The position numbers were made by a program, and so were the translations under genes. Below the pieces are notes generated by a model that was not told the origin of the DNA, did not search any database, and saw only the letters and a list, made by a program, of their open reading frames with translations. Shown here piece after piece: positions 35,101 through 35,230 of a DNA stretch of 35,230 nucleotides (the first letter of the stretch is position 1; each line of letters opens with the position of its first letter). Origin of the DNA: Planctomycetota bacterium (GTDB lineage Bacteria; Planctomycetota; UBA1135; UBA2386). The stretch lies in contig JAQCBR010000034.1 of assembly GCA_027621295.1 (NCBI GenBank), positions 1 to 35,230 on the forward strand. Reading direction: 5' to 3'.

Positions 35101-35230
35101 GAACCGGAACCCGATCCTGATCGGCGAGGGCTTCGACGAGGCGTGGACCGGCGACATAGATCTCGGCAATCCCGAAGCCGTCACCGGCGGTTCACTGCCA
35201 CCGCCAGCCGACGAACAGATCGCCGCTGGG
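32180..35230 (+). CDS. gspK: Giant GspK-like minor pseudopilin with laminin-G-like domain (3' end outside window)
   Basis: 1017 codons are open to the right edge. GGAGGAG (32166-32172) lies seven bases before ATG at 32180. The prepilin helix follows G10 (L11-ALVAVLVALGVLLA), with alanine at +5 instead of glutamate, as is usual for GspK. RIDLHSATPLVLANLLGL (about 116-133) and VNINTADPEVLAALF (371-385) are the GspK 'NLNTA' type elements. GspK is normally about 330 residues. Here a laminin-G-like domain covers about 660-830: HAVSFWVRLDD from 697, GTWYHVTA from 777, then QLSFVVDGVPRGE. Two beta-hairpin units of the form FPxxG...E...Y occur at 158-195 and 846-880. The protein would cap the fibre tip. 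It overlaps gspH by four bases (ATGA). Confidence 0.85.
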   Translation, partial: MMQRRAAESGLALVAVLVALGVLLAMAGPFLLSMGHGDAASRARIDEVHADWASASARDALLQTAASGAFAFDPSPNADGRDEYPGTLELPAGFESITETPGGRTVLQGSVEDLSRRIDLHSATPLVLANLLGLAVRVRGEVEMDAAEIPVDGSLDAFPDSGFLICQREVIRYEGHDGSRFFGLTRGAFAELGFLPAQILPDHKLAEDALVMDFRCVLAVTWPFRGYGQPSRYVPYGTVAELQRIQEGGFPGFESREIETLQRFTTTVALHDRSARFGKGERVFEILTDELQQPRILQVKSNLGLGPGRVVRIRSLDGQWVEYGLVWDTIGRGNRGTYNLSSRQYVALLQPLSMPFAQIDTVIEPLVQVPVNINTADPEVLAALFAHARRQVSGANRDQNDSATRTPPVIRPRNAAELATQLTLLRGDDAELADAFEREGERPLGFGDVDMTPRPFDGFQDFAQRFVPMLLGGGDSMDQRRLALGVYDAMQIGCPGSMEQGTMPLAFRSSPLVGYRASASRRRFSGLEAARRERQGVALALPSDQLFWGGATQEALDEAFRLDRRTPFWQTWPINTSAVPSGQQDIVPPLRTSAHLLATLFPNAGFGEPRFADRSGTEAELRPQPGVAPLAWGGNLVAHDAFMSARHPEGRVLANEGPYRANNVGPRMVGVSEPGGQRDHSRVSFPMTTIGGVSARHAVSFWVRLDDTGPQVLYDEASVGEAPERNRYLVEIRDGMLTFEVRDDAGLDPDAAASPYAPDPSSAIWQAPVESLDLVPGTWYHVTASAVGNRPGQLSFVVDGVPRGEPRMRTYTTAEIPSYQEDRGVATFLADSERFITIQVEDASDFPQRGVLRIGSELFEYSSRDDGAFYCRYDDSVGGRRARTTMREFAINVPENGEGDPRQDLLAIVNGDLEAIVPNHPSGSSVELYGYAIPVYPQRILMPGGARLPESLGAFSIARAVNKAGINPITIDVANRNPILIGEGFDEAWTGDIDLGNPEAVTGGSLPPPADEQIAAG

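Overview
The window is 35 kb of very GC-rich, gene-dense bacterial DNA with no tRNA, rRNA, CRISPR array, insertion sequence or phage gene that I could see. The gene content points to Planctomycetota: a HEAT-repeat/von Willebrand A protein with a jelly-roll N-terminus, a soluble Hanks-type kinase, a tandem DUF3592 protein, GspG/H/K pseudopilins carrying extra domains, and laminin-G/CBM-like domains in exported proteins. This is inference from gene content; there is no phylogenetic marker RNA in the window. GTG and TTG starts are common, and several are supported by strong Shine-Dalgarno (SD) sequences.

Layout. (1) 1-1640: a divergent pair, an Rrf2-family regulator (minus, running off the left edge) and a YgfZ/GcvT-like folate protein (plus). 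They share a promoter region with an inverted repeat straddling the regulator's -35 box; both families are tied to Fe-S cluster biology. (2) 1613-6941, minus: a probable operon of single-ring Clp-type AAA+ unfoldase, membrane histidine kinase, secreted SurA/PpiC-like prolyl isomerase and a cupin-like protein, suggesting envelope protein quality control. (3) 7124-8616, plus: a Ser/Thr kinase overlapping a YkgJ-type cysteine-cluster protein by 4 bases. (4) 8655-13108, plus: an exported HEAT/VWA protein, then glutaminyl-tRNA synthetase. (5) 13258-15080: an unknown protein overlapping a NodB-type polysaccharide deacetylase. (6) 15088-22903: DNA topoisomerase III, a membrane DUF3592 protein, an N-formylglutamate amidohydrolase-like protein overlapping recQ, radC, and rsmE.

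(7) 23221-35230, plus: the most distinctive region, a single seven-gene transcription unit running off the right edge. It encodes an FHA-domain membrane protein, a PilM-PilN fusion (GspL-like), a PilO/GspM-like protein, a TPR protein with a GspC/PilP-like N-terminus, a GspG major pseudopilin, a GspH minor pseudopilin and a giant GspK-like minor pseudopilin. Genes are 4-15 bases apart or overlap by 4, except for the first gap (69 bases). This is the inner-membrane platform and pseudopilus of a type II secretion/type IV pilus-like machine. Four of the seven proteins carry an extra predicted beta-sandwich (CBM- or laminin-G-like) domain facing the periplasm or exterior; in GspH the domain is inserted inside the pseudopilin fold. 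No GspI or GspJ lies between GspH and GspK, and no secretin, assembly ATPase or GspF is in the window. A pseudopilus decorated with lectin-like domains is the best candidate here for an undescribed system.
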